Below are positions 1 through 9,759 of a stretch of DNA of 64,000 nucleotides, piece by piece. A program made the position numbers and the translations under genes. This DNA is from Pectobacterium araliae. Its GTDB lineage: Bacteria > Pseudomonadota > Gammaproteobacteria > Enterobacterales > Enterobacteriaceae. How positions within the stretch are numbered: position 1 is the first letter of the stretch; each line of letters starts with the position of its first letter. The notes beneath the pieces were generated by a model. The model was not told the DNA's origin, made no database searches, and worked only from the letters and a program-made list of their open reading frames with translations. The DNA lies in the NCBI RefSeq assembly GCF_037076465.1, contig NZ_AP028908.1, positions 3,968,001 to 4,032,000 on the forward strand, written 5' to 3'.

Positions 1-80
1 GAAACTAAAATAAACCCCTGTCTACTTTTGCATACAGCACATGTCAGAAACGGACGGATTACAGGCAATGGAGCATATCT

Positions 81-2030
81 ATGCAGTCCCTACATCACAT
101 CTCGATCCGTAGTAAGTTCATTTTGGCTCTCCTACCGCCAATCCTTGCCCTACTGTGGTTTAGTTTTTCCGGCGTGGTGGAGCGACGCAGCACGGAAAAT
201 GAAATGATCCGCATGGCGAAACTGATTACTCTGGCGCGCGATGCAGGCGAATTCGCCCACCAGATCCAGCGTGAGCGCGGTTTGAGTGCGGGCTATTTTG
301 GCAGTCAGGGGAAAAATTTTGGTGCAGAGCTCACTACGCAGCGGCAAGCGACCGATCGGGCACAACAGGTGCTGGAGCAAACCGCCGCAAACCTGAGCCG
401 CGCCGAGCTTGGCGATGCCGTCAGCGAGGAACTCAGTCGTGTCACACAGAAAACACAGCAGCTTACGGAACATCGCCGCAGCGTCGATAGCATATCGATA
501 CCCGTTGCCCAAGCCATAGGCTACTATTCCGATTCGGTCACCTATCTGCTGAATATTGTCGGGGATATGACCCATCTGGTCAGCGACGGCGGCATTGCCC
601 AGCGGCTGGCAGCCTACTACAACCTGCTGAACGTCAAAGAACAGGCCGGGCTTGAGCGCGCCGTACTCTCCAACGCCTTCTCTGCCAATAGCTTTGCTAC
701 CGGGATGTTCGAGCGTCTGAACCAAATGGTGGGTAAGGGAGAGGCATATATCACTGCCTATAACATGTTCGCCAATACCGAGCTGCGTAAGGCTTTCGAA
801 CAGGCGCTTAACCAGCCTTCAGCCCAGAGCGCGCTGCAAATGCGCAATAAAGCCATCGCTTCCTCTAGCGGAAATTTTGCGATTGATGCCAGCCAGTGGT
901 TTAACCAACAAACGGTAAAGATCGATGAACTAAAAAAAGTTGAGCAGCTCGCCACCCAAGATCTGGCTACGCAGGTTAACACCTTGGCTGCTGATGCCCG
1001 CCAGTCCTGGATTAGCTATTTAGCAGGGGCGCTAATTTCTCTGCTGATGGCGATCGGCCTGGCCTTAATGATTATGCGCAGCATCAACGAGCAACTTCAG
1101 CAAACGCTGACGACCATTCGTGAGATGGGCGGAGATCTGACGCGCCGCCTACATGTACCGGGAACCGACGAACTGTCGCAACTGAATCAGGCGTATAACA
1201 CTTCACTGGAGAACATCGCCGATATGGTAGTGAATATTAAGCGCAGTTCACAGACTATCGGGCGTGCCAGCAGCGAAATCGCCAACGGAAATCAGGATCT
1301 GGCACAGCGTACTGAAGAGCAATCCGCTTCGCTGGTGCAAACCGCCAGCAGCATGGAAGAAATCACCGTCACGGTAAAACAAACCGCAGATTTTGCCGGG
1401 CAGGCGCGTCAGTTAACGACGGAGGTAGACGATCAGGCTCACCGTGTTGGAACCATTACTGAATCCGCCAGCAGCGCGATGAGCAAAATTCAGGACACCA
1501 GCCAGCGCGTGAATGCCGTCGTTGCCGCCATTGATGCCATTGCCTTTCAAACCAATTTGCTGGCGCTGAACGCGGCGGTTGAAGCAGCACGGGCGGGACA
1601 GCATGGCCGAGGATTCTCTGTCGTCGCGGCGGAGGTGCGTCAACTGTCGCAACGTAGTGCAGACGAAGCGGGGAAAATCCGTGCGCTCATCGCCGATAGC
1701 ATTGCCAGCGTCAGTGAAGGGACAAAGCTGGTGAACCAATCGAACCAGGGGATTAACGACATCGTCACTGGCACGCGTAAAGTGCGCGATCTGGTGAATG
1801 AGATTGCGGTTGCTGCCGATGAGCAGTCGCTGGGCATCGCGCAAATTAATGAAGCACTCAGCCAATTGGAGATGGTCACGCAGCAAAATGCGACGCTGGT
1901 TTCGCAGGCTTCCGTTGCCAGCCAATTACTGGATGAGCAAGCCATTGAAATGGAATCGCTGGTCAGCCGCTTCAAGGTTGACGACAGCGCACCACAGCAG
2001 CCTTTGCCGCACGCGCTGTTATCAAGGTAG
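81..2030 (+). CDS. Methyl-accepting chemotaxis protein with NIT sensor domain
   Basis: Membrane chemoreceptor of 649 residues that should pass a periplasmic signal to CheA/CheW. A first membrane segment lies at about residues 12-33 and a second at about 310-333. The part between them has the pattern of a NIT (nitrate/nitrite-sensing) domain, with the typical start around [19 protein letters not shown] linker follows, then a long signalling coiled coil with the invariant tip [15 protein letters not shown]. The C-terminus ends PLPHALLSR and lacks the NWETF-like pentapeptide that tethers CheR/CheB, so adaptation probably depends on other receptors. The ligand is inferred only from the domain type. 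The gene is single and is followed by a hairpin shared with the convergent lipoprotein gene. Confidence 0.93.
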   Translation: MQSLHHISIRSKFILALLPPILALLWFSFSGVVERRSTENEMIRMAKLITLARDAGEFAHQIQRERGLSAGYFGSQGKNFGAELTTQRQATDRAQQVLEQTAANLSRAELGDAVSEELSRVTQKTQQLTEHRRSVDSISIPVAQAIGYYSDSVTYLLNIVGDMTHLVSDGGIAQRLAAYYNLLNVKEQAGLERAVLSNAFSANSFATGMFERLNQMVGKGEAYITAYNMFANTELRKAFEQALNQPSAQSALQMRNKAIASSSGNFAIDASQWFNQQTVKIDELKKVEQLATQDLATQVNTLAADARQSWISYLAGALISLLMAIGLALMIMRSINEQLQQTLTTIREMGGDLTRRLHVPGTDELSQLNQAYNTSLENIADMVVNIKRSSQTIGRASSEIANGNQDLAQRTEEQSASLVQTASSMEEITVTVKQTADFAGQARQLTTEVDDQAHRVGTITESASSAMSKIQDTSQRVNAVVAAIDAIAFQTNLLALNAAVEAARAGQHGRGFSVVAAEVRQLSQRSADEAGKIRALIADSIASVSEGTKLVNQSNQGINDIVTGTRKVRDLVNEIAVAADEQSLGIAQINEALSQLEMVTQQNATLVSQASVASQLLDEQAIEMESLVSRFKVDDSAPQQPLPHALLSR

Positions 2031-2093
2031 CGGAGACGATATCGTTCAAGAAGTGAGACAACATCGCCCAATGGTCTCAGCATTATGAGACTC

Positions 2094-2112
2094 ACGCCCT
2101 CATTGAGGGCGT
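2094..2112. terminator. Hairpin between convergent genes
   Basis: Perfect 8-bp arms ACGCCCTC and GAGGGCGT around a 3-nt loop lie in the 85-bp gap between the convergent chemoreceptor and lipoprotein genes. There is no strong T-run on either strand, so it may act as a weak bidirectional terminator or mRNA 3' end stabiliser. Confidence 0.6.
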
Positions 2113-2115
2113 TGA

Positions 2116-3213
2116 CTATTTGGCTCTCACTAAGCACCGCTGACGGCGCTCATCGACACGTTGGGCAAACCATGCCGTGGTGAGCTTACGGGTGATTTTC
2201 GGGCTTTCCAGCGTGATCCCCGGCAGGATGGCGCGCGGAGCCTTCGAACCCGACTTATCCGCCAACGCAAAGACACGTTCATACAGGCTGGTGTCTTCAA
2301 AATCGAGGCTATTGCCTTTCTCCAGTGCACGACGAATCGTGCTCTCGCTCATATCTAACCGTTTCCCCAACACACGCACCGCTTGTTCCGTAGCACTGGC
2401 TTTATCCGAACCGTAGTTGATTAAATCGCCATCCAGTGCCAGCTTAACCCCCGTAAGACGGCTGACGGCTCGCTGGAACGCCGCATTTCGGCTGGCATAC
2501 CGTCCTGCATTGAAATCTGCGAACCGATATATAGACTGCGGGTAATTCGCTGGATAGCCCAGCAGATGCTTGATGCCAAAATACATCCCGCCACGACGGC
2601 TGAATACTTCGCGGCGAAGAGAGCCGTCCACGGTATACGGATAACCTTTTGCGTTAGCTTCGGCAAAGGCGATGCTCACCTGCATTGGCCCACCGGTATG
2701 CACTGGGTTCAACCGACCAAACAGCGTCTGTCCCATCGGCACCATGTCGATGAAATCATCAAAGATCGCGCTGAGTTCCTTTTCCGTGCGTACCTTATCG
2801 AGCCGCTCACTGTAACTTTTGCCGTTAGGGGATTTGATGAGGAGCGCGGTGCGCACCAGAAATGCGGGAACATGAATTTTCTCCGCACGACGGTCAATCT
2901 CCTGCCAGGCGATTTTTGACAGATTCGGCACCTGCGGATCGGCATTAAACGTCGATTCCTGTTCGGTTACGGCCAGTACCGAGCACAGATTTTCATTACT
3001 GGGATCGAGCCCCTGCGTGGTAAATGCCGTGGCGATATCGGTCGCCCAACCCTGACGATCTTTCACGTTGTCCGGCAACAGCTTGAGTAGCTGCGCACGA
3101 ACATCCGCAGGCCGCGATTCCGGCGTCGTCGCCGTTTTACTGGCACAGCCCGCCAGCACCAGCAGAGCCAACGCACACAGGGGACGAAACAAGGGAATAG
3201 AAGAACGGGGCAT
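2116..3213 (-). CDS. DUF1615 family lipoprotein
   Basis: Exported lipoprotein of 365 residues. The signal peptide ends in the lipobox LAGC with the modified cysteine near residue 23, so it should be anchored in the outer or inner membrane facing the periplasm. The body fits the DUF1615 family of enterobacterial lipoproteins, including VTEQESTFNADPQVPNL and a C-terminal SMSESTIRRALEKGNSLDFEDT-like stretch. The EQES segment in a lysozyme-like context hints at a transglycosylase-type fold, but that is inference. No catalytic role is established from the sequence. It is transcribed alone, convergent to the chemoreceptor. Confidence 0.85.
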   Translation of the reverse strand: MPRSSIPLFRPLCALALLVLAGCASKTATTPESRPADVRAQLLKLLPDNVKDRQGWATDIATAFTTQGLDPSNENLCSVLAVTEQESTFNADPQVPNLSKIAWQEIDRRAEKIHVPAFLVRTALLIKSPNGKSYSERLDKVRTEKELSAIFDDFIDMVPMGQTLFGRLNPVHTGGPMQVSIAFAEANAKGYPYTVDGSLRREVFSRRGGMYFGIKHLLGYPANYPQSIYRFADFNAGRYASRNAAFQRAVSRLTGVKLALDGDLINYGSDKASATEQAVRVLGKRLDMSESTIRRALEKGNSLDFEDTSLYERVFALADKSGSKAPRAILPGITLESPKITRKLTTAWFAQRVDERRQRCLVRAK

Positions 3214-3366
3214 AATCTCTCGGCATCATGATAGGAAGGCTGTCAGAACGTTAGCGCAGCCCGCACCAATTATCCAGCCGGAATCAAGCGCATGCATTTT
3301 ACGGACTGACCTGGCATAGTTAGCGCTATCACTAACCGAATGCGCTAACGAACGGACGACACACGC

Positions 3367-4158
3367 ATGGCTGCCACCAATCATTGGACACGGGATCAGT
3401 TGCTGATCGCCTTCACCCTGTACAGTCAGCTACCGTTTGGCAGGCTGCATTCACGTAACCCCGATATCATTCGTTACGCCGAGTTGATTAACCGCACGCC
3501 TTCCGCACTGGCGATGAAGCTAGTCAATCTCGCCAGCCTCGACCCGTTTATTATCGACTCCGGCCGCACCGGCTTGCGCGGCGCGTCCAACTCCGACCGC
3601 GCGCTGTGGAAGGAAATGGACAGCAACCCCGAGCTATTCGAACAGCAGTGCCAGCAGGCGATGGTATCGCTCGAAGAACGGGCGGCAGAAGCGACGTCGG
3701 TGCCATCACCGTTCCAAGCCAACGAGAGCGAAATCCCTGATTATCACGGCGGCGAGCGCCTTACACAGGTAAAGACGCGTATTGGTCAGCAGCTATTCCG
3801 CAAACGCGTACTCAGCAACTACGGCGAACGCTGCTGCGTGACTGGATTAGAAGAACCCGCTCTGCTGGTCGCCAGCCATATTCAACCGTGGAAAACGACG
3901 CCAGAATATCGCCTCGATCCCAGCAACGGCCTCTGCTTGTCCAACCTGCATGACAAAGCCTTTGATATGGGGCTTATCAGCTTCAACGACTCGCTGGAAA
4001 TGCTACTTTCTCCACGTATCAAAAAACTGAAAAGCGCCATCAGCGACGTCAATTTCGCCCAATACGAAGGCAAACAAATCCATCTGCCAGACACCTACCC
4101 GCCCAGCCTGTCACAGATGGCATACCATCGTGAGCATATTTTTTTGGGGCGTGGGTAA
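3367..4158 (+). CDS. HNH endonuclease family protein (HNH_2 type)
   Basis: Protein of 263 residues. The C-terminal half has the HNH_2 pattern: CCVTGL, then ASHIQPWKTTPEYRLDPSNG, then LSNLHDKAFDMGLISF, giving the conserved His and Asn residues of the beta-beta-alpha metal nuclease fold. The N-terminal half (about residues 1-110) is helical and resembles the DNA-binding part seen in this family. No methyltransferase lies beside it, so it is unlikely to be a classical restriction enzyme. It could be a housekeeping-associated or defence nuclease. The ATG at 3367 is used because upstream sequence holds no better start. It runs convergent to the HEAT-repeat gene with an 11-nt gap. Confidence 0.8.
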   Translation: MAATNHWTRDQLLIAFTLYSQLPFGRLHSRNPDIIRYAELINRTPSALAMKLVNLASLDPFIIDSGRTGLRGASNSDRALWKEMDSNPELFEQQCQQAMVSLEERAAEATSVPSPFQANESEIPDYHGGERLTQVKTRIGQQLFRKRVLSNYGERCCVTGLEEPALLVASHIQPWKTTPEYRLDPSNGLCLSNLHDKAFDMGLISFNDSLEMLLSPRIKKLKSAISDVNFAQYEGKQIHLPDTYPPSLSQMAYHREHIFLGRG

Positions 4159-4169
4159 AAAGCGACAAA

Positions 4170-5513
4170 TCAGCGATACAAAAACAGGGCGATATACGGG
4201 CTTTCGCGCGAGATAACGTGCGGATTTTCATCCAGCAGCATCCGCAAACGCGCCTGTTGTCGCGTATTCGGTAATATGCCAGAACGGTTGAACCGCTGTA
4301 CCCAGCTCGTCACGCTAGCCTGTGTTAGTGCCGTATTCTCTGGCTTAGCGTTATCCAGCAGGAAAATCAGCCAATCCCATTTGTTCAGCTTGTGTGCTAG
4401 AAAATAGTACACCTCAACGTGTTCTTTGGAAGATGCCTCTTCCAGACAGCGCTGAAGTTCAGGCAGCGACAAGTAGCCCCTCTGCTGGTAAAACAGCTTC
4501 CGCGCCACCTTAGCAATAGCCAGCGAGTGATGACGCAGAGCGGCCAGCAGTTGCTCACGCGCGTCGTCACCGGTACGTAGAATGAGAATACGTAAAGCGC
4601 TGTGATAAAGGCTGGGGTAACGCACATCCAGATTACGTTCTGCCAGCGCCACAACGCCGTTGTAGCGATGCTCATCCAGCCCCCACAGCGTGATTTTACG
4701 CTCTGTCACAGTAACCGCCCGATCCAGCGCTGCAAGGTAATGCGCCACAGGATCGTCGTGTTTTTCACGCAGCAGCGTTGAGGCACGCTGGCGCACCAAG
4801 GCATTCTTATCAAACAATAAGGCTATCAACAGAGGTGCAGGCACGGGAAACGCATTATCCATTACATACTGCAATGCCAGCTGCTTAATGGGCGCGAAAG
4901 TGTCTTTTAATAAGCGCGTCATCACTTCATGATCGACATCCTGATCCGCATTGAGCAAATACCGCGCCGCGTTCGCCCTGACTAACGGATCGCGATGCAA
5001 CATCGTCTGACCAAAGATCTGCTTCAACGGAAACTGTTCGCGCTTAACCAGAATATCCAGTGATAATCGAGCAACAATTTTATCTTCCGAACACAATCCC
5101 GTCAGTAACGACGGCGCGCGCGCCTCCTCGGACAGAAAGCTGACGATCTCATCCACCAGCGGCTGATGATCTTCTCGCTGGCACTGCAACAGCCAGAAAA
5201 TGGCAGGCAAATTGGCGACAAAAGACGCGTTGTTTTTCGGCGTTAACAGCAGCCGCACGCTCTGTTTAGCTGCACGCCGCACGGGTTCCGCCCAATCATT
5301 CACTCGTTCAATCAATGCAGGCAATGCCGAGACTTCGTCCATGAAGCCCAGACACAGCACTGCACGCTGCCGAATATGTCCGTTATAGTGACGCGTGAGC
5401 GTTATCAGGTGTGACACCGAGCCCAGAGCATCTGCCTGCGCTGGCTGATAATAGTTGTCTGGCGAAGCCACCAGCTTTTCTAACTGGTGTAGTAGTAAGT
5501 TATATGATGCCAT
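4170..5513 (-). CDS. HEAT-repeat protein of the RNA-repair operon
   Basis: Protein of 447 residues made of repeated helical pairs of HEAT/armadillo type, for example HIRQRAVLCLGFMDEVSALP, EPVRRAAKQSVRLLL, DPLVRANAARYLLN and NALVRQRASTLLREKH. Such folds act as protein or nucleic acid binding scaffolds and no catalytic motif is visible. It starts 39 nt after the nucleotidyltransferase gene on the same strand and is the third gene behind the sigma-54 promoter of rtcB. It is therefore likely made together with the RNA ligase when RtcR is active. Its exact job (substrate adaptor, RNA or ribosome binding) is unknown. Confidence 0.8.
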   Translation of the reverse strand: MASYNLLLHQLEKLVASPDNYYQPAQADALGSVSHLITLTRHYNGHIRQRAVLCLGFMDEVSALPALIERVNDWAEPVRRAAKQSVRLLLTPKNNASFVANLPAIFWLLQCQREDHQPLVDEIVSFLSEEARAPSLLTGLCSEDKIVARLSLDILVKREQFPLKQIFGQTMLHRDPLVRANAARYLLNADQDVDHEVMTRLLKDTFAPIKQLALQYVMDNAFPVPAPLLIALLFDKNALVRQRASTLLREKHDDPVAHYLAALDRAVTVTERKITLWGLDEHRYNGVVALAERNLDVRYPSLYHSALRILILRTGDDAREQLLAALRHHSLAIAKVARKLFYQQRGYLSLPELQRCLEEASSKEHVEVYYFLAHKLNKWDWLIFLLDNAKPENTALTQASVTSWVQRFNRSGILPNTRQQARLRMLLDENPHVISRESPYIALFLYR

Positions 5514-5552
5514 ATTCCCTGCCCTCTTCTTTTTCCGTTGCTCACAGATGCC

Positions 5553-6344
5553 TTACGCCATCACTGTCCGGTACAGCAGCGCATCCAGCATCGTGTCGTC
5601 AGCGGCCTTACTGTCTGGCAATATTGCTGGGCTATCGGCGTCGTTCAGCATCTGCGTGATGAACGCGTGGATCACCTCCCGACGCGGGCCGTATTCCGCT
5701 TCACCCGAGCGTTGCTTGATCTCAAGTAGTTGATGGATTTCAGTCAACAGGTGCGGATCGTCTACCGTTTCAGCGAGCAGTTGAGAAAAACGCATCGGCG
5801 GCATACCCTTGCCTGCCTCAATCCAACGCACCGCCAGTAGCGGGCGCAGGACATAGAAATACTTTTTGAGACGTACCGTTTCCTCTTGCAGATAACCACG
5901 AAAATTTTTACGCGCCATAGACAGGTAGTGCCAGCGAGCCTTGGACGGTGAGAACCACGTCGGCACCGCTGCCCGCAGTGCGGATGTAGCATCCCGATCT
6001 TCTTGATAGACCACTGGTGAATCCAGCCATTCGATCAGCGTCGGGTTAGCCCGTTTAAGCAGGCCGAGCGCTTTGCGCCATTCCCAACCGCAGACGTCCA
6101 GCTCATCGTCGATAGGCAGCTCTATCACATCGCGCTGCGCTTCAACGCGCAAATACCATTCCGGCCGATGCACGTAGAGAAAGCGCACGTCGTAGTCGCT
6201 ATCTGGAGACGCAAATCCCCAGCCACGGCTCCCCGATTCACAGGCATACAGCACCTTCACCTGATACCGTTCTTCTACATCCTGTAAGACTAATTTTATC
6301 CGCGTCCGCATGGCAGCATCGACGCGATAATCGTTTTCCATCAT
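5553..6344 (-). CDS. Nucleotidyltransferase-domain protein (YcgL/COG3541-like) of the rtc operon
   Basis: Protein of 263 residues with a minimal polymerase-beta type nucleotidyltransferase core: ESGSRGWGFASPDSDYDVRF near residues 36-56 supplies the GS motif and the two metal-binding aspartates. A later stretch, LLKRANPTLIEWLDSP, fits the predicted nucleotidyltransferase family COG3541. It starts 4 nt after the rtcB stop codon, with a Shine-Dalgarno sequence inside the end of rtcB, so the two are translationally linked. In an RNA-repair operon it could add nucleotides to damaged RNA ends. That role is inferred from context. Confidence 0.8.
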   Translation of the reverse strand: MMENDYRVDAAMRTRIKLVLQDVEERYQVKVLYACESGSRGWGFASPDSDYDVRFLYVHRPEWYLRVEAQRDVIELPIDDELDVCGWEWRKALGLLKRANPTLIEWLDSPVVYQEDRDATSALRAAVPTWFSPSKARWHYLSMARKNFRGYLQEETVRLKKYFYVLRPLLAVRWIEAGKGMPPMRFSQLLAETVDDPHLLTEIHQLLEIKQRSGEAEYGPRREVIHAFITQMLNDADSPAILPDSKAADDTMLDALLYRTVMA

Positions 6345-6348
6345 GATC

Positions 6349-7584
6349 TTATCCTTTCACACACACCACCTGACGCAGCGTATGTACAATTTCCACCAGC
6401 GATGACTGTGCCGCCATCACCTTATCGATATCTTTGTACGCCATCGGGATTTCATCGATAACGTCGCTGTCTTTTCTGCACTCGACGTGTGCGGTCGCGC
6501 GGATCTGGTCTTCCACGGTAAAACGTTTTTTCGCGGCGGTACGGCTCATGGTTCTCCCCGCGCCGTGGCTACAGGAACAGAAGCTCTCTTCGTTCCCCAA
6601 TCCCCGCACGATGAAGCTCTTCGCCCCCATCGACCCCGGAATGATCCCCATCTGGCCTTTCTGCGCCGACACCGCGCCTTTACGAGTAATCAGCACTGAT
6701 TCACCAAAGTGCGTTTCGCGCTGTACATAGTTATGGTGGCAGTTCACGCCTTCCTGCTGGGTGGTAAACGGCTTCGTCACAATACGAGACAGCGCCGCCA
6801 GCGTATGTGACATCATCACTTCGCGGTTATGACGGGCAAAATCCTGCGCCCATTCAACCGCTTCGATGTAATCGTTAAAGTGCAGGCTTCCTTCCTCGAA
6901 GTACGCCAGATTACGGTCCGGCAGGTTCGCAATGTGCTGCTGCATATCTTCCTGCGCCAGCTTGATGAACAACGAACCAATCGCATTCCCCACACCGCGC
7001 GACCCGCTATGCAACATCACCCACACGTGATCGACTTCATCCAGACAGATTTCAATAAAGTGGTTACCCGTTCCTAAGGTTCCCAAATGCTGATAGTTGT
7101 TGGTTTTCAGCAACTGCGGGTATTTATCCGTCAAACGTTTAAAACGCGGTTCCAGCAGTGACCAGTGCGCATCCACCGTTTGTGGTGGGTTTTGCCAGGA
7201 ACCGACATCGCGTTTAGAACGCGTAACACTACGCCCGTGCGGCACTGCCTGTTCAATCGCGCTACGCAACCCCAGCAGGTTATCCGGCAAGTCACTGGCA
7301 ACCAGTGACGTACGCACTGCAATCATCCCACAGCCGATATCCACACCCACCGCAGCGGGAATAATCGCACCACGCGTGGGGATCACGCTACCAATCGTCG
7401 ACCCTTTTCCCAGATGCACATCCGGCATTACCGCCAGATGTTTAAAAATGAACGGCATTTTGGCCGTGTTCAGCAGTTGATCACGGGCTTCTGGTTCCAC
7501 AGGCACGCCCTGCGTCCACATTTTTACCGGTGCGCTATTCACTGGCGACATCATGTCGTAATCCTGCGTTTTCATTTCTTCCAT
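6349..7584 (-). CDS. rtcB: RNA 3'-phosphate/5'-OH ligase RtcB
   Basis: GTP- and Mn-dependent ligase that joins RNA 3'-phosphate (or 2',3'-cyclic phosphate) to 5'-OH ends, used to repair cleaved tRNA and rRNA. The sequence shows PDVHLGKGSTIGSVIPT, the metal-binding VGVDIGCGMI, HLGTLGTGNHFIEI, MLHSGSRGVGN and the SHGAGR motif whose histidine receives GMP. The start chosen is the ATG at 7584 after AAAGAGAAG, giving 411 residues, the usual size. The reading frame stays open further upstream, but that part lies before the promoter. First gene of an operon with a nucleotidyltransferase and a HEAT protein. No rtcA is present here. Confidence 0.96.
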   Translation of the reverse strand: MEEMKTQDYDMMSPVNSAPVKMWTQGVPVEPEARDQLLNTAKMPFIFKHLAVMPDVHLGKGSTIGSVIPTRGAIIPAAVGVDIGCGMIAVRTSLVASDLPDNLLGLRSAIEQAVPHGRSVTRSKRDVGSWQNPPQTVDAHWSLLEPRFKRLTDKYPQLLKTNNYQHLGTLGTGNHFIEICLDEVDHVWVMLHSGSRGVGNAIGSLFIKLAQEDMQQHIANLPDRNLAYFEEGSLHFNDYIEAVEWAQDFARHNREVMMSHTLAALSRIVTKPFTTQQEGVNCHHNYVQRETHFGESVLITRKGAVSAQKGQMGIIPGSMGAKSFIVRGLGNEESFCSCSHGAGRTMSRTAAKKRFTVEDQIRATAHVECRKDSDVIDEIPMAYKDIDKVMAAQSSLVEIVHTLRQVVCVKG

Positions 7585-7623
7585 TTTTTCTTCTCTTTGT
7601 TTGTCATTGTTCACCTGAGATAT

Positions 7624-7639
7624 AGCGAAAGGCGTGCCA
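7624..7639 (-). promoter_or_regulatory. Sigma-54 promoter of rtcB operon
   Basis: On the minus strand the sequence TGGCACG-CCTT-TCGCT matches the -24/-12 consensus TGGCACG-N4-TTGCW with one mismatch and correct spacing. It lies 40 nt before the rtcB ATG, and the divergent neighbour RtcR is a sigma-54 activator. This also shows that the longer rtcB reading frame is not used. Confidence 0.8.
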
Positions 7640-7775
7640 GATTTATGGAATAGATAAAATAAAAACATAACTGATTGATAATTAATTAATAAAAAATTTA
7701 CCACCTGAACTAGCAACGCATCAAAATAACAGATAAATTTATCCTAAAGGATAATATTTTATACAAAGGTATAGC

Positions 7776-9365
7776 ATGAAGCGTCGCGTCGTCATTGGTG
7801 TGCTGGGCACCACGCTGGACAAACGGGGTAAACGGGAGAACCGCTGGACGAAATGGCGACCGACTGTCGGCCTGTGTCAGCAGCCGGATTTCCCCGTCGA
7901 TCGTCTGGAACTGTTGCACCAATCACGCAATGAAGGAATGGCACAGCAGGTGGCGGAAGATATCGCCGTGGTGTCACCGACTACGCAGGTCACGCTTCAG
8001 GCCGTTGAACTGCGCGACCCGTGGAACCTAGAAGAGGTCTACAGCGCCTTTCTGGACTTTGCGAGCCGCTACCCATTCGATACCGAGAACGAAGAGTATT
8101 TCGTTCACATCACCACCGGCACTCACGTCGTGCAGATTTGCTGGTTCCTGCTGACCGAAGCGCGCTATCTGCCCGCCAAGCTGCTACAAACCGCGCCGGG
8201 GGAAAAAGCGGATCGCCCGGCACCGCAAGGCATCTACGCCGTCATCGATCTGGATCTCAGCCGCTATGCCACGCTTACCAGCCGCTTCCAACACGAGCAG
8301 GAGCGTTCCGTCTCGTTCCTGAAATTCGGCATCGAGACACGTAACGCGACATTCAACACACTGATCGATCAGATTGAACGCGTCGCGCTGCGATCCACCG
8401 CGCCGATGCTCCTGACTGGCCCGACCGGGGCGGGGAAATCCTTTCTGGCACAGCGTATCTACCAGCTACGTCAATCTCGCCATCTGGTCAGCGGCCGCTT
8501 TGTTGCGGTTAACTGTGCCACGCTGCGCGGCGACAATGCGATGTCGACATTATTCGGCCACGTAAAAGGGGCGTTTACCGGTGCGTTACAGGCGAGAAGC
8601 GGGCTGCTGCGTGAAGCGGACGGCGGCATGCTGTTTCTGGATGAAATCGCCGAACTGGGGCTGGACGAACAGGCGATGCTGCTCAAGGCCATTGAAGAAA
8701 AACGCTTTTTACCGTTTGGTTCGGATAAAGAAGTCAGCAGCGATTTTCAGTTAATTGCTGGCACACACCGCAACCTGCGCGAGTGGATCGCACAGGGTAA
8801 ATTTCGTGAAGACCTTTATGCGCGTATCAACATGTGGACCTTCCCTCTACCGGGGTTAGCGGAACGTCGGGAAGATATCGAACCCAACATTGACTACGAA
8901 CTCCAACGCTTCACACACGATCACCAAACGCAGATCCGCTTCGATAAAGACGCGCGACAGCGCTACCTCACCTTCGCTTGCTCACCGCAGGCCGCGTGGC
9001 GCGGCAACTTCCGCGAGCTTGGTTCCTCCATCGCACGCATGGCGACGCTGGCGGAACAAGGTCGCATCACCACCGAACTAGTAGAAGAGGAAATCACCCG
9101 CCTGCGAGCCAGTTGGCAAAGTGATGCGCCAGCAACCGCGCTACCGCCCGAACTCGCCAACATCGATCTGTTTGAGCAGCGCCAGCTCGAAACCGTGTTC
9201 GACGTCTGCCGCACTTCTAATTCACTCTCAGAAGCTGGCCGTCGCCTGTTCGCCGTCTCACGCCAGCAAAAACAAAAGCCCAACGACGCCGATCGGTTGC
9301 GTAAATATCTGGCACGTTTTGGACTGAGTTGGGAGGGGTTGAGGGAGGCTGGCAACAGAAAGTAA
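7776..9365 (+). CDS. rtcR: Sigma-54 dependent activator RtcR with CARF-like sensor
   Basis: Enhancer-binding activator of 529 residues. Residues 1 to about 180 form the RtcR regulatory domain, a CARF-like Rossmann fold (VVIGVLGTTLDKRG; VHITTGTHVVQICWFLL) thought to sense cyclic-phosphate RNA ends or oligonucleotides. The AAA+ core has Walker A GPTGAGKS, the sigma-54 contact loop GAFTGA and Walker B MLFLDEIAEL. The end carries a Fis-type HTH (SNSLSEAGRRLFAVSRQ). It is divergent from rtcB. Its last 349 bp are repeated at 10274-10622, and the two copies have different C-terminal tails (LREAGNRK here), so the 3' end has probably been rebuilt by recombination. Confidence 0.95.
   Translation: MKRRVVIGVLGTTLDKRGKRENRWTKWRPTVGLCQQPDFPVDRLELLHQSRNEGMAQQVAEDIAVVSPTTQVTLQAVELRDPWNLEEVYSAFLDFASRYPFDTENEEYFVHITTGTHVVQICWFLLTEARYLPAKLLQTAPGEKADRPAPQGIYAVIDLDLSRYATLTSRFQHEQERSVSFLKFGIETRNATFNTLIDQIERVALRSTAPMLLTGPTGAGKSFLAQRIYQLRQSRHLVSGRFVAVNCATLRGDNAMSTLFGHVKGAFTGALQARSGLLREADGGMLFLDEIAELGLDEQAMLLKAIEEKRFLPFGSDKEVSSDFQLIAGTHRNLREWIAQGKFREDLYARINMWTFPLPGLAERREDIEPNIDYELQRFTHDHQTQIRFDKDARQRYLTFACSPQAAWRGNFRELGSSIARMATLAEQGRITTELVEEEITRLRASWQSDAPATALPPELANIDLFEQRQLETVFDVCRTSNSLSEAGRRLFAVSRQQKQKPNDADRLRKYLARFGLSWEGLREAGNRK
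8994..9342 (+). repeat. Direct repeat, copy 1 (3' end of rtcR)
   Basis: This stretch matches 10274-10622 at a constant offset of 1280 bp with no gaps. I count 10 mismatches over 349 positions. The two copies bracket the toxin-antitoxin pair and a relic of the C4-type locus. Confidence 0.95.
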
Positions 9366-9447
9366 ATAGGAAACCTCTGTCCAGTAAACTTGACGAGCTA
9401 TCTAAAATATTAGATATTTAATTTACTGAGATGAGGAGGTACATATT

Positions 9448-9759
9448 ATGGCGTTAAAATTCTACGAAAGTCCGTTTCATGTGACGCATGACGCTGAAGT
9501 TGCCAGCAAGATGGCAATGAAAATGGATTTATCGATCATGATCACTAATTTAATCAAAGAGAAAGGTTGGACACAAAAAGAGGCAGCAGAAAAACTCGGC
9601 ATCAACCAGTCGCGCGTTTCAGAACTGAAAAATGCCAAGATAGAGCTTTTCACTATTGATGCCATGTTTGACATGTTAGACGCTCTCGGTTTCCGAGCGA
9701 AAATGTCGATGCCAAGCCTGCATCAGGCGTCAATCACAATCACTGAATCAGCAGCTTAG
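9448..9759 (+). CDS. HTH antitoxin-like protein (HigA2/HTH_37 type)
   Basis: Protein of 103 residues with an XRE-type helix-turn-helix at about residues 40-65 (GWTQKEAAEKLGINQSRVSEL), typical of antitoxins paired with Gp49/RelE-like toxins. The ATG follows GGAGG at good spacing. The partner toxin gene lies on the opposite strand, and the two 3' ends overlap by 4 nt. In most such pairs the toxin comes first on the same strand, so the layout is unusual. It presumably neutralises the toxin and represses its own promoter. Confidence 0.85.
   Translation: MALKFYESPFHVTHDAEVASKMAMKMDLSIMITNLIKEKGWTQKEAAEKLGINQSRVSELKNAKIELFTIDAMFDMLDALGFRAKMSMPSLHQASITITESAA

Noticed and set aside
150..725. Long minus-strand open frame inside the chemoreceptor gene
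   Set aside because: It is an antisense shadow of a well-supported gene with no family likeness.
7585..7716. N-terminal extension of RtcB by 44 codons
   Set aside because: It lies upstream of, and across, the sigma-54 promoter, and the ATG at 7584 has a ribosome site and gives the normal length.
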